The notes under the pieces were generated by a model, which saw only the letters and a program-made list of their open reading frames with translations, was not told the DNA's origin and did not search any database. This document shows, one piece after another, positions 1 through 11,945 of a stretch of DNA of 64,000 bases. Source of the DNA: Primula veris (taxonomy: Eukaryota > Streptophyta > Magnoliopsida > Ericales > Primulaceae); assembly GCA_963682055.1 (NCBI GenBank), contig OY821740.1:5147314-5211313 (forward strand). Direction: 5' to 3'. Numbering within the stretch: position 1 is the stretch's first letter; each line of letters begins with the position of its first letter. A program made the translations under genes and the position numbers.

Positions 1-786
1 CAATTTATATTGTTTGTTTATTAATACTGAGAAATATTTGTTTGCTTATTAATAAGCTAAATTGATAAATTAAAATACATTTTATACTATAAAAGACCAC
101 AAATAATTCAATTTAATGGAACCTAATAATACGTAGGGTTGAAAAGTACACGAATAGTTCAATTTAATATGACTTAATAGCCACGTAGGGTGTGGGGTTG
201 AAAAGTCCGGGTTCTACGTTCATTTTTTTCATCCACTTATTTATTTGGGAATAAAAAAAAATGCTGTCACGTAGACCCGGGATTGCCAATACCGGGTATG
301 TTATAGTGCTGAGTAATATGGGTAATGAAAAAATAACTCCCTGCTTAGTCGCTTGCCTATTACTCTATACCTCGTTCCTATTTAATTATCCACTACGAAA
401 CTACATGCAATTTTGATCGGTTAAGAATCTGTATCAAAATTGTTAGAATGTCAAAAGTTGATCATATAGTTCAAATGTTAAATTTTATGATTAGATTTAA
501 AAGAAATTCATTTCTATAATTTTAATACAAATTATAATCCAGTCAAAATTACATGTATTTTCGTAATGGACAATTAAATGGGAAGAGAGGAAGTAAAATA
601 ATTAATAATATGAGCTACACAATTTATTTCATTTTTTGCCTACTTAATTTTAGTTCTGTTTTGTTGGTAATATACGATTCAATATATGACGGTTTATTTA
701 GTCCTGCGCTAGTGCATCTCGAGAACGTATATTTTCTTTTGCGCTACCACATTCAGTTTATATCTAATTTTAACTGGGCAAACAAT
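1..786. other. AT-rich intergenic DNA, no gene seen
   Basis: No convincing coding sequence. A short open frame at 553-810 (85 codons) resembles no family I know and runs into a transposon end, so it is not called. An imperfect direct repeat of about 50 nt (around 107-157 and 158-207) shares the words TTCAATTTAAT and GGGTTGAAAAGT. Confidence 0.5.
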
Positions 787-950
787 CACTACAAAAAAAT
801 ACCCAAATAGCGACGGGATTATTGATGGTATTTTTTGTTACGAGCTTATTAACAACGGTTTTTGTGACAGTTTAGTCAATTTGCGACAAATTTTTAAATT
901 AGTGACAGGCTTATGACAGTTTTTGATTCTCATTAAATCAAACATTATTT
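787..950 (+). mobile_element. CACTA-type transposon terminus
   Basis: The sequence starts CACTACAAAAAAAT and is followed by repeated TGACAG/GCGACGG subterminal words, as in En/Spm (CACTA) ends. The reverse complement of 47640-47846 matches it closely: both continue from the terminus with ATAGCGAC, GGATTA, TTACGAGCTTATTA and CGGTTTTTGTGAC in the same order. The opposite end of this copy was not found and the inner boundary is approximate. No transposase was recognised. Confidence 0.6.
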
Positions 951-2009
951 GTAATTAAAATAGATCGTAACTGGATGATGTTTATTCATCCTAAAGGACC
1001 AATATTGAAGCTTGACAACAATTATGATAGTTGTCTTAATAGAGATCATGAAAGAATAATACATAATTTTTGGAAAATTTCTAGCTGTTTCATCCTCTTG
1101 TACTGCTTCGCAAGAGTTTTATTTTTGTTGACTTATTTGTGACTTTTGAATAACACATGAGTTTGCTTTTGTTTACCTTTGAGAACAAGTATAGATTTTT
1201 TTTTTCTGTTGTACATATATCTACAATTCTCCATTTATATATTTGCTTATCTTGGAGACTTGGACATCCTAGAACGTCGTCTAAATTTGGAGGTGTAAAT
1301 CTATGATTTGAAACAAGTTGGTATGTATTTGAACGTTCAATTTTTTGATGAAATTTTCTTTTCGAGCTTCATTTTATGTATTTGACTACCAGAGAATCGC
1401 TTGTTTATTACTCCTTTTTAGTTATGATGTTGTTCAGTGCCTTGTATTCCAAGAGGTGCAATCAAAATGTTTAATTTACGACATAAACAATCAAGGGGCC
1501 AACGACCAATGGGGCATAGGATGATGTACAAATCGAAGGGTAGAAGATCCGGACTTATGATAAAGACGATGCCAGAGGTGAAGAGCCCACTGCAAATTAG
1601 AGAAATGAACACCATATATGTTTATGTTTGCAGTCGGTGGTGGAATCAGAATTATGAAATGAGGGATGATTTTCTATTTATGTATATATATTTTTATACT
1701 TTATATGAACTTGTTTTACGGAATAAGTACTGAAACACTAAGATTTAAATGTTTTAATTAAAATATATAGAAAAAAAATATTTTTTATAATTAATTTTCC
1801 AAAATGGAGAGGTGGCCTGACTCTCCTTATCTAGTTAATTCGGTGTTCGTAGTTTTTGCACTATCTAGCTAGGCTCCATATTGAAAAAGCATATGCATCT
1901 CCATGTTCCAAGGCTAAGAAAATTTCAAATATCTAAACAATTATTAATGCTTGATACGGCTATGTCCTGTCTATTTATACCAGGGTCTTTTCTGGTCACA
2001 CAGAGGTCA
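951..2009. other. intergenic DNA, no supported gene
   Basis: It may be the interior of the CACTA-like element that begins at 787. An open frame at 1437-1733 has basic residues but matches no family I recognise. A block near 1899-1990 (CTCCATGTTCCAAGGCT and onward) recurs at 9847 and, for the first 17 bases, at 25317. Confidence 0.4.
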
Positions 2010-2318
2010 ACATTGAAATGAGTCCCCATGTAAACATATTATAGGAATCACTTAAAACCGATACACCCATTGCGCTTACGGAGCTAATTGTACTTATAAA
2101 CTTACATTTTTCAACTTTGAAATGAGTCCCCATGTAAACATATTATAGGAATCACTTAAAACCGATACACCCATTGTGCTTACGGAGCTAATTGTACTTA
2201 TAAACTTACATTTTTCAACTTTGAAATGAGTCCCCATGTAAACATATTATAGGAATCACTTAAAACCGATACACCCATTGTGCTTACGGAGCTAATTGTA
2301 CTTATAAACTTACATTTT
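2010..2318. repeat. 104-bp tandem repeat, about three copies
   Basis: The word AGTCCCCATGTAAACATATT begins at 2021, 2125 and 2229, giving a period of exactly 104 bp. The units are nearly identical (GCGCTTACGG in the first, GTGCTTACGG in the later two), so the array is recent. It ends about 30 bp before a hAT-like element. No coding frame is kept across the units. Confidence 0.9.
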
Positions 2319-2348
2319 CGATCGGTTACAAAGAACGCAGATCCTAAA

Positions 2349-2944
2349 CAGGGGCGGAGTCTTAGGGGGAAGGGGGTCGACAAGTGCCACCCCCTCCTTC
2401 AGTACATGGATTTTGGAAAAAAAATATATTACACGTAGTTATATTTATACAATTTTTGAAGTAAATATGACAAATCGAGCAACTTTAGTTCAGTGACGTA
2501 ATCTCCAACTACATATCATGAGTAGGTCTCGAGTTTTGGTACTTCGTCCAAGCATTTCAATTTTGCTGTCATATTAGTACATCCTCAGTAATAATAGCTT
2601 ATCTAATTGCATTGAACTTTCACAAACATCAAATCTATTGTTTTCTTTTAATTTAATTTAAATCTTATATTTTGTATTCTTATCCAAAAAACCACAATTC
2701 TTTTGAAAAATGATGCCAATACCACTTTAAGCCAACTCATTTTTTTTTCGTGGTTAAAACTATAGATGGGATTTTTTTTTTCATTTACATTTAAAATATA
2801 TTTGTTGTCATTTAGTCAAATTAAACAATGTCAAAAAAATCTAACATTTGCAAAAAGAAATGAATTCTATTAGGTTGAAGATTTAAAACTAACATGTATT
2901 CGTTGATATGCCTCCCCTTGGAAAAGCTCGAAGATCCGCCCCTG
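2349..2944. mobile_element. non-autonomous hAT-like element
   Basis: It has 10-bp terminal inverted repeats, CAGGGGCGGA at the left and TCCGCCCCTG at the right. The flanking 8-bp sequences ATCCTAAA and ATCGTAAA match at 7 of 8 positions, as expected for a hAT target-site duplication. The 596-bp interior is AT-rich and shows no transposase. Confidence 0.75.
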
Positions 2945-3782
2945 ATCGTAAAAGTCATAAATGGTTGACAACTATGTCTAAAAAATGCGGAATGCATAAA
3001 CATCTCCTTTTCCAATGCGGGTTTTAAAGGTGGATTAGGTCTATATAAGTTGTTCTAAGTCTGGTTCTATAGGCTTGTGTTGTAGGTGAAACAAATGGCT
3101 AAAGTGGGAAGTCACATATAAGGGCAAACATAGTCTGCTAGGTTAGGAAAAGTGTCTTCTCTTATCTTCGGTCTATTGTATACGAAGAGACCGAAGCATG
3201 CATGAATGAATGCTTCATTCACTTTTTAATTAAAGAGTTGGTGTACATATACGTCTACGTACACCAACGAGGCAACGGATCGATGATTCTTTTGGGTAAG
3301 ATCTTTTGTTTAATATCCCTATTGAGTATACATTTTGCAGGCCTGGTGATTTATATCGCTTGTGGATTTTGTATCTCTTATCAGTACCTGTCCCGATCAT
3401 GTATGTTAACAAGTAACAAATTTGTTATTTCTTCTTTAAATCCAACATGTCACATTCATAAAGAGACGATATATATAGAGTTAAAGAGAACATAGGAGGC
3501 AAACCATATTAATTTTCTTGGACACAATGGTTCTCTCAAAGGGTGTCACAGCACACCTCAATGAGGAAAATCAACTTTTTACATATATCTAACCAAAAGA
3601 ACATACAGAAGGATCTTAAGTTAGAACCATCAAACCCTAGAAAAGATTTGAAAAAGAATAAAAAGAAACCCTTACAAGCTAGTAGTGAAGAAAGATGTTA
3701 AAAAAAGAGAGGCAATACAAAATAGTACTACTTCATCTTGGTCATCTTTCTCCAAACAATGAGTCACCGACTCAAATCTCTC
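2945..3782. other. SAUR 3' flank with two short inverted repeats
   Basis: Inverted repeats lie at about 3162-3198 (CTTCGGTCT / AGACCGAAG) and 3236-3267 (GTTGGTGTAC / GTACACCAAC). From about 3520 the sequence is similar to the DNA downstream of the second SAUR gene (about 23510-23700), including a GTGTC-CA-CACA block and a final CTTCATCTT motif. It is probably the 3' UTR and downstream part of the duplicated SAUR unit. Confidence 0.5.
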
Positions 3783-4100
3783 TTATCTCAGCATTGCTGT
3801 TAGAGAGCGAAAAACGACTTCTTCACAAGGGATAGTGAGACCCATGTCGTGATCAAACCCAAACTCTTCCTCCGCTCGTCGAAGAAGTGTTTGGAACTCA
3901 GGATAAGTCAAGAACGATATCGGGACTATGTACCTAGTCCGATATTCTCCCACATAGACTACGAAATGACCTTTTGGCACATCTAGGGGAAGATCATATT
4001 CGTCATCGCAAACGTGTTTTTTTCCTAAACTAGAGCATCTCTTGAGGATTTGTTTGAGAACTGCAGTTTGTGTAACTTTATTTGATTTTTTAACTGCCAT
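3783..4100 (-). CDS. SAUR: SAUR50-like auxin-responsive small protein
   Basis: A 105-residue, intronless protein of the Small Auxin-Up RNA family. Visible features are a basic N-terminus with [14 protein letters not shown] (about residues 15-28), then the SAUR core [35 protein letters not shown] and [12 protein letters not shown], ending in LTAMLR. Length and order are normal for the SAUR8/16/50-like group. Family knowledge: these proteins inhibit PP2C.D phosphatases and so raise plasma-membrane proton-pump activity and cell expansion. The first ATG fits the family N-terminus (MAVKKSNK). A paralog lies at 23704-24021 in the same orientation, with similar downstream DNA, so the two belong to a duplicated unit. 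Nothing suggests the gene is broken. Confidence 0.95.
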   Translation of the reverse strand: MAVKKSNKVTQTAVLKQILKRCSSLGKKHVCDDEYDLPLDVPKGHFVVYVGEYRTRYIVPISFLTYPEFQTLLRRAEEEFGFDHDMGLTIPCEEVVFRSLTAMLR

Positions 4101-4180
4101 TTTTGGTTTGAATTAAGAAGAAAACTAGAGAGATATGCTTGTAATTAGTGAGGTGGTAATTATGAGAAGAGTGTGGTGGC

Positions 4181-4192
4181 TATATTTATATA
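4181..4192 (-). promoter_or_regulatory. TATA box of the first SAUR gene
   Basis: TATATAAATATA on the minus strand, about 80 nt upstream of the SAUR start codon. It is the only strong TATA-like word close upstream. The assignment rests on position and motif alone. Confidence 0.6.
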
Positions 4193-4199
4193 AGTAGAT

Positions 4200-5536
4200 G
4201 ACTTAGAGGGGGAGCGAGAAAGAGGCCAGGTTGGACTTGGAGGACAGACCAAAGGGTGTTGTTAGCGTGGTAAATGTATGCAGATATGTAGGTATCCAAG
4301 GACAACATGGGGCCAAAGGCCATTCGCATATAACCACATTTGTTTGTCCTCTAAATGACACCATGACCCTACCTCAACCTATATTTTAAATATCGTTATC
4401 GTTAATATAACGTTTTTTTTAAAATTTATACTAAAAGAATAAAATAGCGTAAAACGAAACGTTTTGTGGTGTATTTTTTTTTAACCTATATAAACATATA
4501 ATTCAGATGATTATTATGTTAATATACTTTAAAATTTAAAAATAGCAAAATGTGTAATTCATTATAATTTTGTAAATATATAATCCAATACAAAATTATA
4601 ATCTTACAAATATATAATCATATACAAGTACTAGATTGGAAAATAAAAGCAAAATGATATGTGCTATTTATTACGTATATAATCCTAAATAAGAATATTA
4701 AAACTCTTATTTATGTATATTTATGTAAAGAAATAAGTTGTGACCCACAATGATGTAGTTGTATCCATTTATTTTTTTAATAAATAAATTTAGTAAAAAA
4801 AACTTGCTTTTTATGTTTTTTCTCCCGCTTTTTGCGCTATTTGCGCTTTATCTCTAAAATAGCCCTATTGCGTAGGGTTTTTTTTCCAGTTAAACGTTAG
4901 TTGCGCAACGTTGTGCGTGCTATTTAAAGCGCTGATCTCAACTGGTCTGTGATCATAGATTTTTTATTTGTAAGTTGTAACCCCTTTGAAGTTTATAAAA
5001 TAAAATGATAATGAATAATCATAATTATGTTGGTATAACGTATATATATATATATAGTACATTTATTAACAAAAAAGAATGGAAATGCGTCACGCATACA
5101 AAACTGTCACCTAAGATTATTAAACCATGTCTCTTTAAATATCACAACTTTTAGAACCTTTTGAATAGTACAGATGAAAAAGTTATTAAAGATACATATA
5201 ACAAAGAAACCGGGTGCTTTATCATCATGTACCATATAGTACAACTTACTTTTGCAGTTTGAAGTTTGGTCTTATATGATTGTTTCTTTGGTTAATCAAT
5301 TTATTCTGCGAGCAAGTGTCACATGAGAAACAGCTAAAAATTCTCATAGTAATACACAGTTTTTACACAACCCATGTGCATAAACAGTTGTCTAGCTGTG
5401 CCTTTTACTCCAATTACAATACCTTTTTGTACTTAATATTTAGGCCTCTTACCATTAGGATTAACCGTCATATAAATACATTCCAAATATAACTATATAA
5501 TAAATAAAATTAAGATTAATAGTACGTGTTTGTTTG
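4200..5536. other. SAUR upstream region and AT-rich intergenic DNA
   Basis: 4200-4400 is the GC-richer distal promoter of the SAUR gene. 4390-4950 is AT-rich with repeated GCG-containing words such as TAGCG and GCGC, and may be an old transposon. A short (TA)n run lies near 5040-5056. No gene is supported. Confidence 0.4.
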
Positions 5537-6055
5537 TTTTTTATTGGGATTATACTATTTTACAATCCTGATAAAAAATATTAAAAATTGTTTGATTTTT
5601 ATTGATAGGATGTGATTAGAGTGAGATTATGATAGGATGTTATTAGAAATACCGTCGGACCCACAAATACCGTGTTTGGTATGAAAAGTGGAGGCGTTAT
5701 TATTAGTAACATGAGATTAAAAATGATGAGAAATGAGAGTATTTTGAGTAATAGGAAGAGTGTGGTATTGAAAAATTAGAGTATTTGGAGTAAAATTATG
5801 TGGTAATATATATATACCACACCTCATTTACTCAAAATATCTATATTTTTCAATACCACACCCCTTATTGCTTCAAATACCTCTATTTCTCATCTTTTAT
5901 AATCTCACGTTACTAATAGTCCGCCTCTATTTTTCGTACCAAACACGATACTTATAAGATGGTATTTATAATCTTATACTATCGTAACCAATTAAATAGG
6001 TGCTGAGACCATTTGATTCATGTCTAATCACACCTTCAAATAAACGAGGCCTTAG
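5537..6055. mobile_element. fold-back MITE (long inverted repeat)
   Basis: Two arms, about 5668-5800 and 5815-5955, are inverted copies centred on an AT run near 5807. Shared words include GTGTTTGGTA, TATTAGTAAC, GATGAGAAAT and GTGTGGTATTGAAAAAT. The weaker outer parts extend to about 5537 and 6055. There is no coding capacity. Ends and TSD were not determined exactly. Confidence 0.7.
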
Positions 6056-7671
6056 CATGTAATTTTTAGGAGTAAATTTTAAAATATTTGGTAAGTAAAT
6101 GGATGGTACAAGAGTGAAACGGACGGAGAATTACTAGCTCTTTCTACCAGGCCAAGTTCAACAAAGGTATCAGTTCACTAGAGAAATATTAATTCAATAT
6201 ACACATCATACAACATATGTACCAAAGTGTTGGACTTGAAAACCCGTGTTATTTAATAATTTGAAATAATTTCGGTAAAAAAAAATAAATTAAAAAATCA
6301 AAATTTTCAAACAAAAACTACTTTTTAATTAAAATATGAGGTTTTGATTATAATTTTGTCATCTTTAAACTAACAAAGTAAGTTTTTTTTTTTTAAAAGA
6401 AAAAAGAAAATTTTTATTAAAAAATAAAAACGGACACTTATATTTTGGAACGTCATGACACTTATTTCGAGAAGGAGGAAGTATAAGTTAATTTGGTGAA
6501 AAAAGAATGATACAAAAAACAACAGTGACCCATGATTTCCTTGATCATCTTCGATTTTATACTTCATATCTATCTATTCAGCAGGTTTCACCAAATCTTT
6601 TCAAGTGCTACATGCAGACGATGCAGTAGTAAGCTATGCAAAACAAACTAAGTCAAATTCGTTACTCATAGTTACCATTATTAACCCAGAGTTGCGATTT
6701 TTGAACTAAATCCAAATGTTTTGGACATGAAAAGTATGGTCGTTTGCAAATTGCAAAGAATAGTTTACGAGTAACGTCTTTAGATACTTTTATATACGAA
6801 TATTTGCAGCTATATCTTGTACTTTTAGATACTCCATATAAAGTATTATGGTATTACCTGAAGTAGATAATATCCTTTATTCCACCACCAAACTTACGTC
6901 TATCGCATGTGAATTATATATATTTCACTATTTGGTCCACCTTCATCCCAGATTTGTCTTTCATTTCTACTTGCAACAATAATTAGCTCCAGTACATTAT
7001 TAAAGTACTCCGTATTATTATTACTTCAATATATATTTTAGTAATAGTATGTTAATTTATTTAAAACTTTCAAGTTTCAAGTCATCTACTACGTATTAGA
7101 GTCTAGAGATCGATATTTATAATTTCGAATATTAACGCACAACGCACCGACGACTTTTCATGCCGAGGGCTGCATGTTATACGAAGTCATATTTAGATTA
7201 GGGTTTCCTTCTTTATTTAGAAGACTAGCTCCAAAGCGTGTGTTTACTAGCAAAGTCTGTTCTTTATTTTCTGAAACTAGAACAGAAAAAAGAAATAAAA
7301 CTAAGGACAATATTTTCCTACAACCTTGTTTATAGAGATTCTCTACATACCCATGTGTATAATTCCGATTGGTCAATAAATTATACTAAATCTTATACGA
7401 ACTTTCAGTTTTTTTTATTTATTTCTTAATTACCGAAAAAATTAAAACTGCTATCTTTTAGTTTTTTTACTCTTAGCGTTTGCATTGTTTACAGTTTATG
7501 TGTTTATTGAGTTAATTAACTTTGAATAACAAAAAAAAATAACGAGTATTATCTTAAAAATCATCCTAATTTTTGTTTAGTTACAAATTTATCTCAATTG
7601 TTTTATTTACTATATCTTGTAATTTTATTAGTTTTCTGTTTGATAGTTTTCAGGCATGTAAATATACAATG
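6056..7671. other. AT-rich intergenic DNA, no gene seen
   Basis: No coding sequence, RNA gene or clear repeat could be supported. Short frames at 6370-6567 and 7158-7429 are low-complexity and unlike known proteins. Confidence 0.4.
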
Positions 7672-8860
7672 TGTTGAACCATGGGGTTCAATAATTGATT
7701 TTGATTATAACGTTGATTATGTTTTTAATGATTTTACGATTTCTCAATTTCGGTGATATAATGCTTTTCTTTTCCAAAAAGAGAATTTGTAAATTTCAGA
7801 ACGCCAGAAAGATAGAGCTCGGAAAAACGAAGCCACAGGTTCAAGCGGAACCAAAATCGGAGCTAAAACGAAGGAGTTATGGGCTTTCGAAGAAGACCGA
7901 AAAACTGCCAGAAGAACAGACGACCGATCGACTGGACAAAAACGACCGATCGTTTTTGTCCCAATTTCTTCCAGTGAGGACATCGAAAAAACGACCGATC
8001 GTTTTTCAGAAACGACCGATCGTTTTCTGGAAAACGACCGATCTACTGTAGAAAACGACCGATCGTTTTCTACAGAATTCGAAAACAGCTTTTCAGCTTT
8101 TTTTGGAAAATAGTTTAAAACAGCCTCAACCACTTCTAACGGTCATAACCCAGAAAAACAGACCTTTGGTCTACATATACAAGCTCAATCTCTCTTCCAA
8201 ACCACCAATCAATACACCAATCTATCATCCTAAAACCTCTCTAATTCAAAATCCTAAATATCACCATTTTGGTGTATATATTCGAAAAAAGAGGGAAATC
8301 AAGGATATAGCGATTCAAGCTCGACCAACATCAAAGACTCACCAATTAGCTTATTAAGAAACAATTAAAATAGTGAGTGTAGTTACATTATTGTAACAAA
8401 TTTTATTTCAATTTTCGATAAAATTGTAAAGAGTGTTTTATAAACTCATTTGTAAGCGAATGATCGGATAGAGGCTTTGTAAGCAAGTGAAGCTTAAAAG
8501 CTCTAGGTCTTTTCATTCGGGACACTCATAGAGTGAGGGGGAGCTTAATCGGTCGATTAGCTCGTTAGGATTGTAATATCCGAAAAAGATTTTTAGTGAA
8601 ATACTCGGTAGTACCGAGGAGAGGACGTAGGCGCGTTTTGCCGAACCTCTATAAATCACGGTGTCATCTTCTTCCCTTAAATTTTTACTTTCCGCAAATA
8701 TTTATTATTGCTTATTTTCTTGCTTGCGTTTGAATTAATTAACGCTTAAGCTTAGAATTGCGAAAGTTGGGTTGTTAGTTGCACTTAGTCTTTAATTAGG
8801 CGAAAATCGCCAAAAACCTTATTCACCCCCCTCTAAGGTTTAGCCGCATCGGGGCCAACA
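7672..8860 (+). mobile_element. solo LTR, same family as the 13-18 kb element
   Basis: This 1189-bp LTR begins TGTTGAAC and ends GGCCAACA (TG...CA). It is flanked by a perfect 5-bp target-site duplication, CAATG at 7667-7671 and 8861-8865. It aligns along its length with the LTRs at 13214-14365 and 16918-18181: shared words include GGTTCAATAATTGATTTTGA, ACTCGGTAG and CCCTCTAAGGTTTAGCC. No primer-binding site or internal region follows, so it is a solo LTR left by recombination. Frames inside it are not genes. Confidence 0.93.
7921..8075. repeat. array of palindromic ACGACCGATCGT cores in the LTR
   Basis: Six copies of CGACCGATC occur in 155 bp. Around several copies the flanks are complementary: 7934-7961 has a 12-bp stem (GGACAAAAACGA / TCGTTTTTGTCC) and 8046-8075 a 13-bp stem (CTGTAGAAAACGA / TCGTTTTCTACAG), each with loop CCGA. 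The 8007-8029 copy pairs CAGAAACGA with TCGTTTTCTG with one bulged T. Confidence 0.85.
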
Positions 8861-9125
8861 CAATGTTTACATGCAGTTAGTTTATTTTGTCTTTTTTTTA
8901 TTTATAGAACTTCGCAGTCATAAAAAAATAAGATAATATATTTAAATAGTTTTCATCAATACCTCTTAGGTCATAAGAGGCCATTGTCTCCAACTTCGTG
9001 ATTTAACTTATTATTTACAAATATGTACATACTCCTCTGTCTAAAATTGATACCACTCTCTATTTTATCAACTAGACTTACACATAATATATTTTTCCCA
9101 AGTTGACTTTTATGAGTATAACAAG

Positions 9126-9309
9126 CAGTGGAAAGTTAAGTGGGGACGATCGGGTGCCACGGCACCTCCCATAATTTTAGAAATCCCAAGTGACGCAATT
9201 TTTTTTAATACAATTTATTTTTAGGTGTAGATTTGGCATCCCCATAAAAATATGTTACTTGTACATATATTTTGGCACCCCACATTTACACATCCTAGCT
9301 TCGCCCATG
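9126..9309. mobile_element. 184-bp hAT MITE with perfect 8-bp TSD
   Basis: The element starts CAGTGGAAAG and ends CTTCGCCCATG. It is flanked by identical 8-bp sequences ATAACAAG (9118-9125 and 9310-9317). An inverted copy of the same length lies at 21692-21875. No coding capacity. Confidence 0.9.
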
Positions 9310-9317
9310 ATAACAAG

Positions 9318-10954
9318 TAATATTAATCTCTAAACATTGTGTCCATTGAGAATTTAATTTAAAGCTAAAAGGAGAAATGAATATTACTCTTCAATGTTTA
9401 AATATTAAATAGTATTATTAAAGATTTGGTTAAATCTTTTTCCTGCTAAATAGAATTAGATTGTTTATTATAGATTTTGACCAATAAGAATTTTACACAT
9501 ATCAGGTATGTAGAGAGGTAGAAAAATATTGTCCTAAAACTAATTCATACTTTCAACAATTTTAGCAATAAAAAATTCAACTTCGATATACTAAATCAAT
9601 TGGTACGTATATCTTTTTTGAAATAGTGATTACAATCCCAATATCAAACCATATCAAACAAGTGTAACTTGATTTTTTTTTAGACTAAAGTTCATCGAGA
9701 TAGAAGGGTGGAGATGAGGTAATTTAATTATACCGTAAAAAAGTGACTTATTTTAAGTGGTCCTCTCCAGCTAAATGTAACACAATTATAGCGAAATTGA
9801 AGAACTTTAAATGTAAGGACAAGACAGAGAGAGGACATTGCAGCTACTCCATGTTCTAAGGCTCATATCTAACAATCTCAAAAGCTACGGATTTTATTCT
9901 TGATTCGGTAATGTCCGGATTCCTATTTTACTCACATCTACTGTATTATAATCCATATAAGAATGATCAAAATACATTTGTGACTCGATTGGTTCCGAAA
10001 CATTTGATTTTGTTAGAATAAAAAGTCTAAAGAAAAAGACTAATTAATTTGATTGGTTCATATCTTCATCGATCAGGTTTTGTTTAGTTACATCTCTATA
10101 ATCGGATAGTTAAGATCATAGCTGGAATAAAAGTGTTTCGTACTAGCTAGTTTGGTTTCGGTATATTAATTTATTTAATTACATTCATAACCACCGGCAC
10201 TTCAAATGAAACCTTTAATCTTTCCAACGATTCAAAATTGTAATCATGAAGTTTTCTTGGGATAAGAATAGTCTGTCAAAGTCGACCCAAATTCAAAATT
10301 TTGTACTTTTCCATTTCCGTTCGTAAACCTGGGCAAATTTCTGATTTTTGTTAATTACCAGCCATTTGCACCAATCTTTTGAATGGTCGAACAGACGCAC
10401 TCTTCAGCTCATCCTTCCTCAACCAACTTTTCAAAAATTTACCATTTGACCAAAGGAATACTGCCTTTAATTTGTTTGAGATTGTTCTAATTATGAGCAG
10501 GCAAGTAAATTAACAGAAAATCTATTAACATGCATTTATATATATATACATACAATATATCTGTATATGCATGTTCCGCGAATGAGGACGAACCTTGACG
10601 GTAAAATTGTTGTCATGTGAAAGTCATGTGTTCGAGTCGTGGAAGGCTGTGAGATCTGTATTCACTGAAGTTGTTACTTGAAGAATAATGCTATATTTAA
10701 AATATAAATGGATACTAATTAAAGATACATTCACGTCACAATTAGTACAGTTCTCTTCTCACTATGAAGTATGAACAAGGTGAGGGAGGTAGAACATATT
10801 TCAAAACTTATCTCGAGCCATGTCTATAAAAATCTCAATATCCTCTTATACTGTTCTTTCAGGCAAATTACACTAAATTACTAGTAATAAACAGAGTGCA
10901 GTAGTAATTAGGAGGGAAACGACTTGGCTATGTATATAAAAAATTAAATATAAA
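9318..10954. other. intergenic DNA with a recurring block
   Basis: No gene is supported. The block at about 9847-9940 resembles 1899-1990 (CTCCATGTTC-AAGGCT, then TTGAT-CGG-TATGTCC). Its first 17 bases recur exactly at 25317-25333. The stretch is probably part of a duplicated SAUR unit. Confidence 0.4.
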
Positions 10955-11945
10955 CTTATCGAAAAAAAACACATTAAATATAAGGAGAATTAACATAAAC
11001 ATGCTCTATACATATTATATTAACAAAAACATATCTTCAAACATTACATTATCAAAAACATAATTTCAATTAATAATTAATAAAAAAATAAAAAAATAAA
11101 AAATCCATTCATCCATGCCAATCTATTTCTTCTTTCTCTCTTTCCTTCTTCTCCCTCCATCCGATCTCTTCTCCTTTTTCTCCCTCTATCCGATCTCTCA
11201 CTTCCTCTTTCTCCCTTTGTCCGATCACTTATTCTTTATTTTTCTTTTCGATCTCTCTTCTGCTCACTCTCACTATCTCTGATCTCTCATCATTTATCTC
11301 TATTTTTGATATCTCTTCTCATCTTCCCTCTATCTTTTGGATTTTTTTTCCTCCTCACTTTCTCTCTCTGATCTATCTTTTCGGTGGAAATTGAGACGGA
11401 GATATTCATTGAAATGAACGGCGAGTGTGTAGAGTGAGGTCGAAAACTCGAGATTGATGTCGAAGTAGAGGCTCACGACGATGACGTGATAATTCGAGAT
11501 CGAACGACATATAAGAGTTGGATTTGTTAACTAATGTATAAACTTGAAAAATAAGTGTATGAATTCCGTGAATTAATGATATAAAGTTGAAAATTATGGA
11601 TATAAATTATGTAAGTAAGGATATAAATTCTGTAAATTGAGGTATGAACTTTGAAAATAAAGATAAAATTTACGAATTAATATATGAACTTTTGAAATTA
11701 GGCTATAAATTTTTAAAATAATGGTATGAAAAATATACAAATTAGTGTATGAATTTTTGAAATAAAGGTATGAAAATATACAGATTATGGTATAAAATTT
11801 TGAAATAAGGGTATGAAATATACAAATTAGGGTATGAATTTTTGAGTATGTTTTTGTTAATTAAAATTTTTTGAGTATGTCTTTATTAATTTAGTTTTAA
11901 AAATAGTATGTTTTGTTAATTTATACTAAATATAATAATGTCCAA
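10955..11945 (+). repeat. composite repeat family, copy 1
   Basis: Order: AT-rich end containing TTAACAAAAACATA (near 11020), a CT-rich stretch with CCGATCTCT words (11100-11390), a unique GC-richer core (11390-11525), a degenerate AT minisatellite of GTATGAA/TTTTGAAAT words (11530-11850), and an end with GTATGTTTTTGTTAATTAA. The same order appears inverted at 54465-55440 and, more diverged, at 19080-20535. Boundaries are approximate. Class unknown. Confidence 0.7.

Noticed and set aside
1437..1733. 98-codon basic open frame
   Set aside because: No recognisable family, no splice or promoter context, and it lies close to a transposon end. The opposite strand is also open over part of it.
2010..2318. 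CRISPR-like array
   Set aside because: Units are 104 bp with no unique spacers, and the sequence is plant nuclear DNA. It is an ordinary tandem repeat.
7695..8133. Overlapping frames on both strands of about 120 codons
   Set aside because: They lie wholly inside the solo LTR, and the length comes from the palindromic ACGACCGATCGT array, which stays open in both directions.
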